Shown piece by piece: positions 1-6,486 of a stretch of DNA of 64,000 nt. Under the pieces are notes generated by a model. The model saw only the letters and a list, made by a program, of their open reading frames with translations. It was not told the DNA's origin and made no database searches. The stretch's first letter is position 1. The number at the start of each line of letters is the position of its first letter. A program made the position numbers and the translations under genes. Source of the stretch: a virus. Location of the stretch: positions 1 through 64,000 of IMG/VR virus record IMGVR_UViG_3300010885_037407, one strand, 5' to 3'.

Positions 1-401
1 ATGTTTTCACTCTCCCAAGTTGAATATCCTTCCTTACCCTCACATGGTTCAAACCAATGTCTATCTTTTGCATAATCCATATGCTCTAGGTCGTAATAGT
101 TGTACTGGAGTTTTTGCATTAAGCTTATACATAGATTCATTCTTTGAGCATCGTACTGAGCTCTTGTGTGTCTGTCGTTGCTTCCAATGTATTTGGATTG
201 AGCTTTTAGTTTGTGTTGTAGGATGTCAAAAATGTAACCATGATCCCAGTTTCTATCTTTCCAGATAATTGGAAACCAATAGATAATATTTTTTATTCCG
301 TGTTTAAGGAACTTGTGGTAATATTTTCCATCAAATTTCCACCATAGAGATATTTTATCCCAAAGGTTTAGTTTTGGTCTGTCTTCAAAAAAATCTTTCA
401 T
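1..401 (-). CDS. Hypothetical protein, 3' end cut by window edge
   Basis: Open from an ATG at 401 to the left edge without a stop, 133 codons visible, so the C-terminus lies outside the window. The protein is very rich in Trp, Tyr, His and Lys (for example WDKISLWWKFDGKYYHKF near the N-terminus), with no signal peptide. I do not recognise a family. The start codon shares one base with the stop of the small membrane gene before it (TAATG), which suggests translational coupling and supports this start. Confidence 0.7.
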   Translation of the reverse strand, partial: MKDFFEDRPKLNLWDKISLWWKFDGKYYHKFLKHGIKNIIYWFPIIWKDRNWDHGYIFDILQHKLKAQSKYIGSNDRHTRAQYDAQRMNLCISLMQKLQYNYYDLEHMDYAKDRHWFEPCEGKEGYSTWESEN

Positions 402-520
402 TAGTATTCGTCTTTAATATATTTGTAAATCATATAACCTCCTGCTACTATTATAATAACTACCCCTAAGGTAGTTGCTGTCATTAGCGTTACTGCTAAA
501 AAATCTAAATATGTTTCCAT
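401..520 (-). CDS. Small single-pass membrane protein (39 aa)
   Basis: A 39-codon frame from ATG at 520 to TAA at 401-403. Residues 5-31 are almost wholly hydrophobic (LDFLAVTLMTATTLGVVIII) and form one transmembrane helix, followed by a charged tail ending KDEY. The stop overlaps the start of the next gene by one base. No function can be assigned; it belongs to a group of tiny membrane proteins in the first 4 kb. Confidence 0.55.
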   Translation of the reverse strand: METYLDFLAVTLMTATTLGVVIIIVAGGYMIYKYIKDEY

Positions 521-531
521 CTTATTTCTTT

Positions 532-717
532 TTAAATTTTTGGTTCACCACAATCTGAACAAGTCTTTACAATAATAAAGTAACCACCTTCATTGTATAA
601 CTTACAATATTCTTCTGGATTTTCTGGTTTAACGTATTTGGTTGGTCTTAAATAAGTTCTTCCAACTGGTTTTTCTATATGACAAAAATCACATTCATCA
701 AATTCTACTTCTCCCAT
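532..717 (-). CDS. Small zinc-binding protein (61 aa)
   Basis: Contains two knuckles, CDFC at residues 9-12 and CSDC near the C-terminus, as expected for a treble-clef or zinc-ribbon fold holding one zinc ion. The segment between is polar and aromatic. It sits 5 bases after the preceding gene, in the same orientation. Such mini zinc proteins are frequent in large phages; the function is not predictable from sequence. Confidence 0.6.
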   Translation of the reverse strand: MGEVEFDECDFCHIEKPVGRTYLRPTKYVKPENPEEYCKLYNEGGYFIIVKTCSDCGEPKI

Positions 718-722
718 AACTT

Positions 723-1028
723 TTATTTGTTTAGGTTCCCTCTATTAAAATGCACTTCCTTTTCCATTTGTTCATAATATGCATTTACTTCTAATACACC
801 TTTATACCATTCACTGAATTTTTCAATAGATTGTTTCAAAGATCTCTTACCTATAACAAGTTCTTCATAATGGAAAGGAGATGCAGTTTCGCCATCAGCA
901 TGACAAAGCCCACTTCTTATAGAACAAAATGATTCTCCTTGAGTTATCTCAAACCAATCTCTCATTGTTACTCTACCTTCTGCTAACTTGAATTCTGGAC
1001 GCAATTTTAAAATTTGTGATTTAGTCAT
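723..1028 (-). CDS. Hypothetical protein (101 aa)
   Basis: I place the start at the ATG at 1028, which begins two bases after the upstream stop (TAATATG). The frame stays open upstream to a TTG at 1046, but that would overlap the preceding gene. The protein is mixed alpha/beta, without membrane segment or recognisable motif; residues in MRDWFEITQGESF and HYEELVIGKRSL read like a small globular phage protein. Confidence 0.55.
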   Translation of the reverse strand: MTKSQILKLRPEFKLAEGRVTMRDWFEITQGESFCSIRSGLCHADGETASPFHYEELVIGKRSLKQSIEKFSEWYKGVLEVNAYYEQMEKEVHFNRGNLNK

Positions 1029-1029
1029 A

Positions 1030-1167
1030 TTACTCAGGAATTTCAATTAATAAATAAGGAACATTGTCTATTGCTTTAATAGTACCAGTGGCAACTAAAG
1101 CATTAACCTTTTCAACATTTTTTTCAGCCATTAAAGCTAATGTGCATTCCATGTAAATTAGTTTCAT
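1030..1167 (-). CDS. Small hypothetical protein (45 aa)
   Basis: A 45-codon frame between two closely packed genes. Its ATG overlaps the TGA of the upstream membrane gene (ATGA), and its TAA lies two bases before the next ATG. The sequence starts MKLIYMECTLALMAEKNVEK and ends with a hydrophobic strand. Support is positional coupling and protein-like composition; no family is recognised. Confidence 0.5.
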   Translation of the reverse strand: MKLIYMECTLALMAEKNVEKVNALVATGTIKAIDNVPYLLIEIPE

Positions 1168-1271
1168 TTTTTAAATAATTTTTTAAGATCTTCTACAATC
1201 ATTACTACTACTACCATGAAGCCTCCTAATACAAAGCCAGCTCCAATAATTCCTAAAAATAAATTTATCAT
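1164..1271 (-). CDS. Tiny membrane protein (35 aa)
   Basis: ATG at 1271, TGA at 1164-1166. Residues 2-26 form one strongly hydrophobic helix with a glycine-rich stretch (GIIGAGFVLGGF), followed by a basic cytoplasmic-type tail ending KKLFKK. It is the first gene after the promoter-like site at 1294-1325, 22 bases from that site's -7 element. Function unknown. Confidence 0.55.
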   Translation of the reverse strand: MINLFLGIIGAGFVLGGFMVVVVMIVEDLKKLFKK

Positions 1272-1293
1272 ATCTTTTATTAATTTCTATATA

Positions 1294-1325
1294 TAAAGAT
1301 AAGAATAACTATTCAAAGATCCTAA
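1294..1325 (-). promoter_or_regulatory. Promoter of the phage-specific Bacteroidota-type class
   Basis: Reading on the minus strand: TTAG (one mismatch to TTTG), exactly 20 bases, then TATCTTTA. Base 13 of the spacer is G, as in all 13 sites of this class. It lies 22 bases before the start at 1271 and after the stop at 1343. Confidence 0.5.
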
Positions 1326-1342
1326 TCTTTTGCAAAGTATTT

Positions 1343-1606
1343 TTATGATTTACCCCATGGGCCTGAGTATGGAATAGTAATCCTTCTGTCGTTTTGAGTT
1401 GACAAATATTCAGCAATATCATTAATAGCTCTAGCAGCTTTGTTGTTATGCTTAAATAAATCATTGATATCAGTATTTTGAGTATACTGTTCAATTGATA
1501 GCTGTTCAAGTTCGTTTTGAATTTTTTTAATGTGAATAATAGCAGATGCTAGAAATGCTATTGTTACTACAAGCAGTATAGATAATACGACAATAGATAT
1601 GATCAT
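1343..1606 (-). CDS. N-terminally anchored coiled-coil protein (87 aa)
   Basis: Residues 1-26 form a hydrophobic membrane anchor (MIISIVVLSILLVVTIAFLA), followed by a charged heptad-like segment (IKKIQNELEQLSIEQ) that should form a coiled coil facing the cytoplasm or periplasm. A good ribosome binding site (AAGGAA) lies six bases before the ATG, and a promoter-like site 22 bases before it. Function unknown; the build resembles small membrane-tethered phage proteins such as the one at 42184. Confidence 0.6.
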   Translation of the reverse strand: MIISIVVLSILLVVTIAFLASAIIHIKKIQNELEQLSIEQYTQNTDINDLFKHNNKAARAINDIAEYLSTQNDRRITIPYSGPWGKS

Positions 1607-1628
1607 AAATTCCTTTTTATTTATTACA

Positions 1629-1660
1629 TAAAAATAAGGAATTCATTTGAATGAACCAAA
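1629..1660 (-). promoter_or_regulatory. Promoter of the phage-specific Bacteroidota-type class
   Basis: Minus strand: TTTG, 20 bases, TATTTTTA. The spacer holds TTCAAATGAATT with G at position 13 and is itself nearly palindromic (TTCATTCAAATGAA). It precedes the anchored coiled-coil gene starting at 1606. Confidence 0.6.
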
Positions 1661-1675
1661 TAAATTTAATTGAAA

Positions 1676-1825
1676 TTATCTACCTTGACCTCGGTAAGCT
1701 TTTTTGTAATTCTTTCCAGATTTGCTAACAGAGTTTTTCTTTTTAGAATGAACCCCTGGTCTTTTTCTTTTGTTGGAATTTACTTTAGCTGAGGATGATG
1801 TCGTAGATTTTGCTTTTGCTGCCAT
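1676..1825 (-). CDS. Small highly basic protein (49 aa)
   Basis: A 49-codon frame with a very Lys/Arg/Ser-rich composition (NSNKRKRPGVHSKKKNS, then KNYKKAYRGQGR at the C-terminus). Its start is two bases after the stop of the upstream gene. The composition suggests binding to nucleic acid, perhaps inside the capsid or on the nucleoid. I have no firm family assignment. Confidence 0.6.
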   Translation of the reverse strand: MAAKAKSTTSSSAKVNSNKRKRPGVHSKKKNSVSKSGKNYKKAYRGQGR

Positions 1826-1827
1826 TG

Positions 1828-2115
1828 TTATGCGTAGATTGCTAATTCACTTGATTGTAAAACTTTACTATATGTTCCAAGTACATCTTGGTTAGGCATA
1901 ACTGCAATCCAATCATCTCCACGATCTTTTACAATGGCTCCTATTTGCATAGCAGTGATTTTCCATTTTTCTACATCATCAATATGTTGCATTCTTAATT
2001 GACCTGCAGGTCTTCTACCCACAGCATCTTGATAATATAAAGACTCACTGCCATCTTCTTTGATAGCTTTGCGAACCTCTTCTCTAATTAGTTTTCTGAA
2101 CTCAGATACTTTCAT
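1828..2115 (-). CDS. Small protein with shared N-terminal helix (95 aa)
   Basis: The first 18 residues (MKVSEFRKLIREEVRKAI) form an amphipathic charged helix that recurs in the genes at 2115 and 56153 of this window. The rest is a small alpha/beta domain (about residues 45-95, with DRGDDWIAVMPNQ). The start shares one base with the upstream stop (TAATG). The recurring leader may be a sorting or assembly tag; the domain is unassigned. Confidence 0.6.
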   Translation of the reverse strand: MKVSEFRKLIREEVRKAIKEDGSESLYYQDAVGRRPAGQLRMQHIDDVEKWKITAMQIGAIVKDRGDDWIAVMPNQDVLGTYSKVLQSSELAIYA

Positions 2116-2402
2116 TAGAAATTGTATTTTTGTCTTTGTTGTTTGATCATACCCATATACATAGTTATTTGGGTTCTGTCAAGGCCTAATGCCATGATGA
2201 TATCATTTAATATTGAAGCAATAGCTGTTTTATTAAGATTTGGCGTTTTTGCAATTACCGTAACTAAACTATCAACTTGCTTTCGCACAGTAGCACTATA
2301 TTTTATTTGTTCTAAATCATATACTTCATTTACTGCAGTTTTATTTGCCAATTCGTTAGCAATTTCTTCTTTGATAATTTGAATTATTTCTTCTTTTTTC
2401 AT
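2115..2402 (-). CDS. Small helical protein with shared N-terminal helix (95 aa)
   Basis: It begins with a charged helix (MKKEEIIQIIKEEIANEL) of the same type as those at 1828 and 56153. The remainder is predicted all-helical (TVRKQVDSLVTVIAKTPNLN, ALGLDRTQITMYMGM). It is one base coupled to the gene below. No enzyme motif; possibly a structural or scaffold-associated small protein. Confidence 0.6.
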   Translation of the reverse strand: MKKEEIIQIIKEEIANELANKTAVNEVYDLEQIKYSATVRKQVDSLVTVIAKTPNLNKTAIASILNDIIMALGLDRTQITMYMGMIKQQRQKYNF

Positions 2403-2443
2403 AATGTTGTATACTATCTGTGCGAAAGTGAGTTGTTTAGTTA

Positions 2444-2641
2444 TTAAATTGTACCGGTTTTGGTTTGCTCTACCGATGCTTTTTTATAATCTGTTACTTG
2501 TTTTTTGATTTCCTGTATTGCTTTTCTAGCTCTTGCTGCAGCGGCTTTGTTACCTTTATCTGCATAGATTTGATGGTTTTCTGTGAAATCTGTCCAAAGG
2601 GCATCTAAATCTGACTTAATGTCGAAAACTGACTTACTCAT
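2444..2641 (-). CDS. Histone H1-like (Hc1 family) nucleoid protein
   Basis: A 65-residue protein with the Hc1 pattern: two short helices around a basic core, here DKGNKAAAARARKAIQEI followed by KKQVTDYKKAS. In Bacteroidota and Chlamydiae this family binds DNA and compacts the nucleoid. The match rests on the GNKAA-x-RARKA core and length, judged from memory of the family. In a phage it could pack DNA, protect it, or silence host transcription. A host-type nucleoid protein here fits a Bacteroidota host. Confidence 0.6.
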   Translation of the reverse strand: MSKSVFDIKSDLDALWTDFTENHQIYADKGNKAAAARARKAIQEIKKQVTDYKKASVEQTKTGTI

Positions 2642-2662
2642 AAATTTTTGTTTTTATTATTA

Positions 2663-2920
2663 TTATTGATTAATTTGTTCAACTGTATATTGAAGATAAA
2701 AAATACTTTCCAATGCTTCATAGTCCATTACATTTGATTGAGCGAATGCTTCTTCGCCATCAAAGTATATAAATCCATTTCCCATTTCATCTATGTAAAA
2801 ATCAATAACTTCTACTCCTAATTGATCACCACGAATTATATCTGTTACTAATAAATAACCGCCTTCATTGGCATATAAATCATTACCGCCTTCATAGATG
2901 TCGTATGTTCCTGCTTCCAT
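2663..2920 (-). CDS. Acidic hypothetical protein (85 aa)
   Basis: Acidic, beta-rich small protein (GTYDIYEGGNDLYANEGGYL, then GVEVIDFYIDEMGNGFIYF), ending in a helix. It has no membrane segment, no Cys cluster and no recognised motif. An ATG start follows a TA-rich leader containing TATTTATA but lacking the full promoter-class spacer. Confidence 0.55.
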   Translation of the reverse strand: MEAGTYDIYEGGNDLYANEGGYLLVTDIIRGDQLGVEVIDFYIDEMGNGFIYFDGEEAFAQSNVMDYEALESIFYLQYTVEQINQ

Positions 2921-2953
2921 ATTCCAATTAATTTATATATAAATATCAGAAAA

Positions 2954-3526
2954 TTAAATTTTCGCGAAAATTTCTATAGCATCTGATAATTTATATATTC
3001 TGTTTGAGGCTAAACAATCTTGATTATAAGGTCTATCAAATAAGATATATTCTTTTTCATCTCTTCCTGCTGCAACCCATTTGTCATAATTTTTAGGCGA
3101 ATCATCAATTAAGAAATCAATGTCCACTTTGTGTTTGTAATTAGATACATACGTTTCAAGGAAATTGAAATAGTGTTTACCTAACCAATATAAAGTATGG
3201 CATGCATTATAAGGCATTTGTGCTGTTACACATAACCATTGAAATCCAGGTCGCTGAGTTCTTCCCCATTCCTTAAGAAGTTTAAATTCTTCTTTGACTC
3301 CAGGCATAAGGTCAGCTTCTCTATAGATCTCTTCACAATGAGTGTCTCTCCATATTTTTGATAGTTCTTCTATTGGTACATCTACATTAGGAAAATCCCA
3401 GCCATGAGTTGTTTCAGATAAAATTTTGTCTGGATAAAGCCGTTTGATAATTTCCATTGCTTTAGTATCAAAATCTCTTAATACTCCATCTACATCTATT
3501 CCTACACGTAACTTTCTTTTTGCCAT
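2954..3526 (-). CDS. HAD-superfamily phosphatase, 5'(3')-deoxyribonucleotidase-like
   Basis: Shows the HAD motifs in order: DVDGVLRDFD near residues 11-20 (nucleophile and acid/base Asp), CVTAQ near 98 (motif II Thr), a Lys in the HK following NYK, and IDDSP near 140 (metal-binding Asp pair). Length (190 aa) and spacing fit phage 5'(3')-deoxyribonucleotidase-like proteins, which dephosphorylate dNMPs and adjust nucleotide pools. The exact substrate cannot be read from sequence. It could support the unusual guanine chemistry coded elsewhere in the window. Confidence 0.75.
   Translation of the reverse strand: MAKRKLRVGIDVDGVLRDFDTKAMEIIKRLYPDKILSETTHGWDFPNVDVPIEELSKIWRDTHCEEIYREADLMPGVKEEFKLLKEWGRTQRPGFQWLCVTAQMPYNACHTLYWLGKHYFNFLETYVSNYKHKVDIDFLIDDSPKNYDKWVAAGRDEKEYILFDRPYNQDCLASNRIYKLSDAIEIFAKI
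2956..2973. repeat. 18-base perfect palindrome
   Basis: The sequence AAATTTTCGCGAAAATTT is its own reverse complement. It overlaps the last codons of the HAD phosphatase gene. It could form a hairpin at the end of that transcript or bind a dimeric protein. Confidence 0.5.
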
Positions 3527-3531
3527 AACTT

Positions 3532-3612
3532 TTATTTTTTAGAATTACCAATAGTGTGAACAAAGACCATGATTAGGCCAACTGTAACAAGTGTCATTAT
3601 TGCTGCGTCCAT
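3532..3612 (-). CDS. Tiny membrane peptide (26 aa)
   Basis: ATG at 3612, TAA at 3532-3534. About 18 consecutive hydrophobic residues (AAIMTLVTVGLIMVFVHT) precede a short polar tail, enough for one transmembrane helix. It fills an otherwise empty gap between two genes in the same orientation. Evidence is position and composition only. Confidence 0.4.
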   Translation of the reverse strand: MDAAIMTLVTVGLIMVFVHTIGNSKK

Positions 3613-3626
3613 AACTTATTTATTAA

Positions 3627-3887
3627 TTAATTAACTTCTTTTTTCTCTAAACCAATTTTTACTTTACGAGGTCTACCTCGCTTTCTTTTAGGTGGGTTAT
3701 TAACCAATTCTATTTTTTGTTGCAATATAGAACATTTTTCATATTCTTCTTGTTCCTCAAAGTACATCATAGCTTGTGTAAGCAATTCTACTTGTTGACA
3801 TTGAGTTAATTCATAAGGCCAATCAACATTGTCTGCAGCTAACAGCTCAAAGCCTTCAACCATCACATTGTTAAAATAATTTTTCAT
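3627..3887 (-). CDS. Small protein with C-terminal AT-hook
   Basis: An acidic helical part (residues 1-65, with YFEEQEEYEKCSILQQKIEL reminiscent of UvrB/C-type helical hairpins) is followed by PPKRKRGRPRKVK, a classical AT-hook (RGRPRK core) that binds the minor groove of AT-rich DNA. In this AT-rich genome it may act as a DNA-architecture or transcription factor. The promoter-like site is only four bases from the ATG, so the transcript may be leaderless. Confidence 0.6.
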   Translation of the reverse strand: MKNYFNNVMVEGFELLAADNVDWPYELTQCQQVELLTQAMMYFEEQEEYEKCSILQQKIELVNNPPKRKRGRPRKVKIGLEKKEVN

Positions 3888-3891
3888 AATA

Positions 3892-3923
3892 TAAAGATAA
3901 TAAATTCATTTGGTATTACCAAA
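3892..3923 (-). promoter_or_regulatory. Promoter of the phage-specific class, likely leaderless transcript
   Basis: Minus strand: TTTG, 20 bases (core CCAAATGAATT, G at position 13), TATCTTTA. The -7 element ends four bases before the ATG at 3887, so transcription should begin at or next to the start codon. Confidence 0.6.
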
Positions 3924-3925
3924 AC

Positions 3926-5032
3926 TTATTTCGTTTCTCCGACAAATACTTTTATCTTTGCTTTATACCCTTTTGGTAATCTATTTACATAGCCTTTGAA
4001 TTCTGATTGATCAGTATCCCATCTCATATGTAACTCTAAATCATTTAAGTTGTACATAATCTGCGAAGTGGTTTCCATATCATGCTTATTCTTTCTTCTA
4101 TATGGATTAAGAAAATTATCATCTACATGTTGATCAGCTAAGGTTGTTAATACTTCATTAGCATCTTTAACATTTGCTAATGCAGCTTTAGATATCTCCA
4201 TTCTAGATTCAGACGATTTTCTTTTTATGCCACTAGTATAACCTGTCTCTGGATGTTCAATACCATGATTGGTTCTTACTAAAATATCTTTGTTTTCTAT
4301 TTGATTTATAATAGGTAAATGTTTAGATGTCATTTCAATGATGAAAGAATATTTAGGAGTTGCTATAATAGTTTGACCCTTTACTCCTACATCATTTTTA
4401 TCATCTCCTACAAAATTAATAACAGATCTCATTGCTTCTGAAAGTTTCTTTTTAGACAATGCTGTTCTAATTTTTAAACCGTCTGCTGATATTTTAGGAG
4501 CTTTACCTTTATCTAATTCTCCTCGCGCTAGGTCACCTGCCTTTTCATCAAAGTCGACCATCAATGATGCATTGACAATTCCAATACCGAATTCATTTAA
4601 TCCTTCAGACCAATCTGTTAATGTATCATGTAAATAAGCTACTTCAACACCATTGATAAGTTCATGAATAATTTCAATATCAGCTTTGTAACCTCTGTCT
4701 CTGTTTTTAGCTAGAATAGTTTTGCCTCCTACTTCTAATCTAGCTACTACACATTCAGTAACTGAACCTGTTGGTCCAGGAGGAATGTTTGTATGTGTAA
4801 ATATCTTAATTAATTGTTTTGCTGATTTAGTTAGAAAATCTCCCGGTGTAAATGTAGCTCCTTGGTTATTTACTTTGTAAGTAATATTACCTTTGTCATC
4901 AATGCTAACTACATCGCCTGTTGATTTATAATGTACACAAGATTTATTTATGTTACGAACCTTGTCTCCTGGCATAATACCGTAAGGTTTAGATACATTA
5001 AGTAAATCAGTCTCTAACTTAAGTCTTTTCAT
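3926..5032 (-). CDS. Ntn-hydrolase (choloylglycine hydrolase / C45-like) with N-terminal KOW-like domain
   Basis: Residues 20-75 form a small beta domain (PGDKVRNINKSC..., ...TFTPGDFLTK) of a type I associate with hypothetical phage proteins. Residues from about 94 match linear-amide Ntn-hydrolases: Cys94 as nucleophile in TECVVARLE, an AKNRDRG motif at 108-114, GLNEFGIGIVNAS at 144-156, and a TNHG at 254-257. In this superfamily the Cys must become N-terminal by self-cleavage, so residues 1-93 may be a removable prodomain. Substrate unknown; amide-bond cleavage or acyl transfer is expected. Confidence 0.65.
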   Translation of the reverse strand: MKRLKLETDLLNVSKPYGIMPGDKVRNINKSCVHYKSTGDVVSIDDKGNITYKVNNQGATFTPGDFLTKSAKQLIKIFTHTNIPPGPTGSVTECVVARLEVGGKTILAKNRDRGYKADIEIIHELINGVEVAYLHDTLTDWSEGLNEFGIGIVNASLMVDFDEKAGDLARGELDKGKAPKISADGLKIRTALSKKKLSEAMRSVINFVGDDKNDVGVKGQTIIATPKYSFIIEMTSKHLPIINQIENKDILVRTNHGIEHPETGYTSGIKRKSSESRMEISKAALANVKDANEVLTTLADQHVDDNFLNPYRRKNKHDMETTSQIMYNLNDLELHMRWDTDQSEFKGYVNRLPKGYKAKIKVFVGETK

Positions 5033-5067
5033 TTGTCTTTAATTTATAATAAATATCTAATAATAAT

Positions 5068-5084
5068 ATAAGCACCTTAACTTA
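5068..5084. repeat. Right-hand (transcript 3') arm of inverted repeat A
   Basis: The 17 bases ATAAGCACCTTAACTTA are the reverse complement of 5980-5999, apart from a three-base insertion (GGT/ACC) there. The arm lies just after the stop of the gene at 5096. Confidence 0.6.
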
Positions 5085-5095
5085 GTTAGATTTTA

Positions 5096-5890
5096 TTACA
5101 ATGTATTGCCACAAGTAGGACAATATTTCCAAGATGACTTTCTGATTCTCACCCCACATTCGCCGCAGTAGGCTCGTATATCGCCTATATTAACGACTTT
5201 CAAAGACTCCGGCAATAATTGATATACAAACGTTTCTGTTGTATAATCATTGAATTTTCCGGCTGCCTTTTGTAGCTTTTGTTTAGACTTTCCTCCCTCT
5301 GCAACTCTGCCTGTTTCCACAGTGTCAATAGCCGTTTTAATATTAGGTCCTGCAAAGGTACTAACACCTGCATTATTAAATAAAGCATTGCCGCTTGATA
5401 CGTTAGAAGTAGCCGTTGAACATATTCCTTGACCATTGTTTGTAGTGTAAGTTACATTTCCAATATATGGAGTTCCTAATGTTAAAGTACTAGGATATGT
5501 TGTTACTGTGCTTGTTCCATTTCCAAATAACAATCCATTGAATTGTTCTCTGTAAAATGATATTGACACTACTCCATTGGTAACTCTAGCTTTTTTAGTT
5601 TCCTTAACATCATCTACTTCAAATATATTGAATTGGAATTTCTCAGGAGACTCTAAAAATCTTTCAAGGTAAACTCTTTCTCCTGCTGCAATGATAATAC
5701 CAGTCGCCATTTGTTTTCCATTCAATGAAATTTTAGCTAGTACTTTCTGGCTTGTAGGATTGAACAATTCAATCTCGAATTTAGATTTGTCTTTTAAATA
5801 ATGATTTTTTTCTTCGTAAAGTTTAAGTCTGTTTTTCTTTACGGTAATGTAAGCTTCAGGTCGAAGCGTGGTAAGGTTTGTTGTGTACAT
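5096..5890 (-). CDS. Beta-rich protein with C-terminal zinc ribbon (264 aa)
   Basis: Residues 1-110 are beta-rich, with FEIELFNPTSQKVLAKISLN and GERVYLERFLESPEKFQFNI, resembling a jelly-roll or decoration-type virion domain. A Gly/Thr/Ser/Asn-rich middle (about 120-185) follows. The C-terminus carries CGECGVRIR...YCPTCGNTL, a clear zinc ribbon. I do not recognise an exact family; a surface or virion-associated role is an inference. The gene is enclosed by inverted repeat A, which may mark it as a mobile cassette. Confidence 0.6.
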   Translation of the reverse strand: MYTTNLTTLRPEAYITVKKNRLKLYEEKNHYLKDKSKFEIELFNPTSQKVLAKISLNGKQMATGIIIAAGERVYLERFLESPEKFQFNIFEVDDVKETKKARVTNGVVSISFYREQFNGLLFGNGTSTVTTYPSTLTLGTPYIGNVTYTTNNGQGICSTATSNVSSGNALFNNAGVSTFAGPNIKTAIDTVETGRVAEGGKSKQKLQKAAGKFNDYTTETFVYQLLPESLKVVNIGDIRAYCGECGVRIRKSSWKYCPTCGNTL

Positions 5891-5908
5891 AATTTCCTTT
5901 TTGATAAA

Positions 5909-5980
5909 TTAATAATTTAGTAATGCTAATCTTTTTAGAGCCAATGACTCCTCGAAGGTATCTCTACCCAAGACTAACAT
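5909..5980 (-). CDS. Possible 23-residue peptide upstream of the zinc-ribbon gene
   Basis: A short frame from ATG at 5980, which overlaps the last base of inverted repeat A, to TAA at 5909-5911. It reads MLVLGRDTFEESLALKRLA and ends LLNY, which is more protein-like than random AT-rich sequence. It may be a leader peptide for the gene below. Evidence is weak because of its length. Confidence 0.3.
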   Translation of the reverse strand: MLVLGRDTFEESLALKRLALLNY

Positions 5981-5999
5981 AAGTTAAGGTGGTGCTTAT
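5980..5999. repeat. Left-hand (transcript 5') arm of inverted repeat A
   Basis: TAAGTTAAGGTGGTGCTTAT pairs with 5068-5084 except for an extra GGT. The two arms enclose the 23-residue frame and the zinc-ribbon gene, about 0.9 kb in total. Confidence 0.6.
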
Positions 6000-6012
6000 A
6001 GTAATAAATATG

Positions 6013-6486
6013 TTATTGGTCTAATTCTCCAAACATTTCAGCATCAATAACTTTCCAATCATCTTCAAATTCTGATTCGAATTGATCTTCAAATTCTGAA
6101 TAATCAATTCCATAATTAGTTTGAAGTCTTTCTTTTAAATATTCAGATGCTCTGTGATGTCCATCCATATCTAATAAAGTGATTGCAAACAAGTCTGCTT
6201 CTTTTTCTGATTGCTCATCTGTACCTGCTTCATGTTGCAATAATGAATGTGCAATTTCATGAGCCTCAAGAGCTAGTATTTGATCTCGATCAATATTATT
6301 ATCAATAATTGACTCTCCATCAATAAATATATTTGTTGTTCCTACCCATAGTGCTCCTACAGACTTAATAGAATCCAAAGATTCCTTTATATCTTTATAC
6401 CCAGGATTCTCTTTGTAAACTATGTGTACTGTATAATCTGAATTGATTATTGATTGATAAATTTTAATAGTGTTATCTTCTGTCAT
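6013..6486 (-). CDS. Zinc metallopeptidase of the ImmA/IrrE type
   Basis: Carries HEIAH at residues 76-80 (two zinc-binding His and the catalytic Glu) and a downstream EKEAD at 94-98 supplying the third ligand, the HExxH...ExxAD arrangement of ImmA/IrrE (DUF955) proteases. The C-terminus (115-157) is strongly acidic. Family members cleave repressors or regulators, so this may act on a host or phage transcription factor. It is the last gene of the long overlapping run starting near 25.4 kb; its start overlaps the stop of the gene above (ATGA). Confidence 0.7.
   Translation of the reverse strand: MTEDNTIKIYQSIINSDYTVHIVYKENPGYKDIKESLDSIKSVGALWVGTTNIFIDGESIIDNNIDRDQILALEAHEIAHSLLQHEAGTDEQSEKEADLFAITLLDMDGHHRASEYLKERLQTNYGIDYSEFEDQFESEFEDDWKVIDAEMFGELDQ

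Noticed and set aside
20-268. Open frame on the plus strand near the left edge
   Set aside because: It is fully covered by the protein-like minus-strand gene that runs off the edge, and its composition is unlike a phage protein.
1309-1509. Minus-strand frame overlapping the coiled-coil gene
   Set aside because: It lies in another frame over the anchored coiled-coil gene, which has a ribosome binding site, a promoter and a recognisable membrane helix.
5941-5999. tRNA-like impression of the segment containing CCTTCGAGGAG on the minus strand
   Set aside because: No cloverleaf can be drawn; the segment is better explained by inverted repeat A and the short peptide frame.
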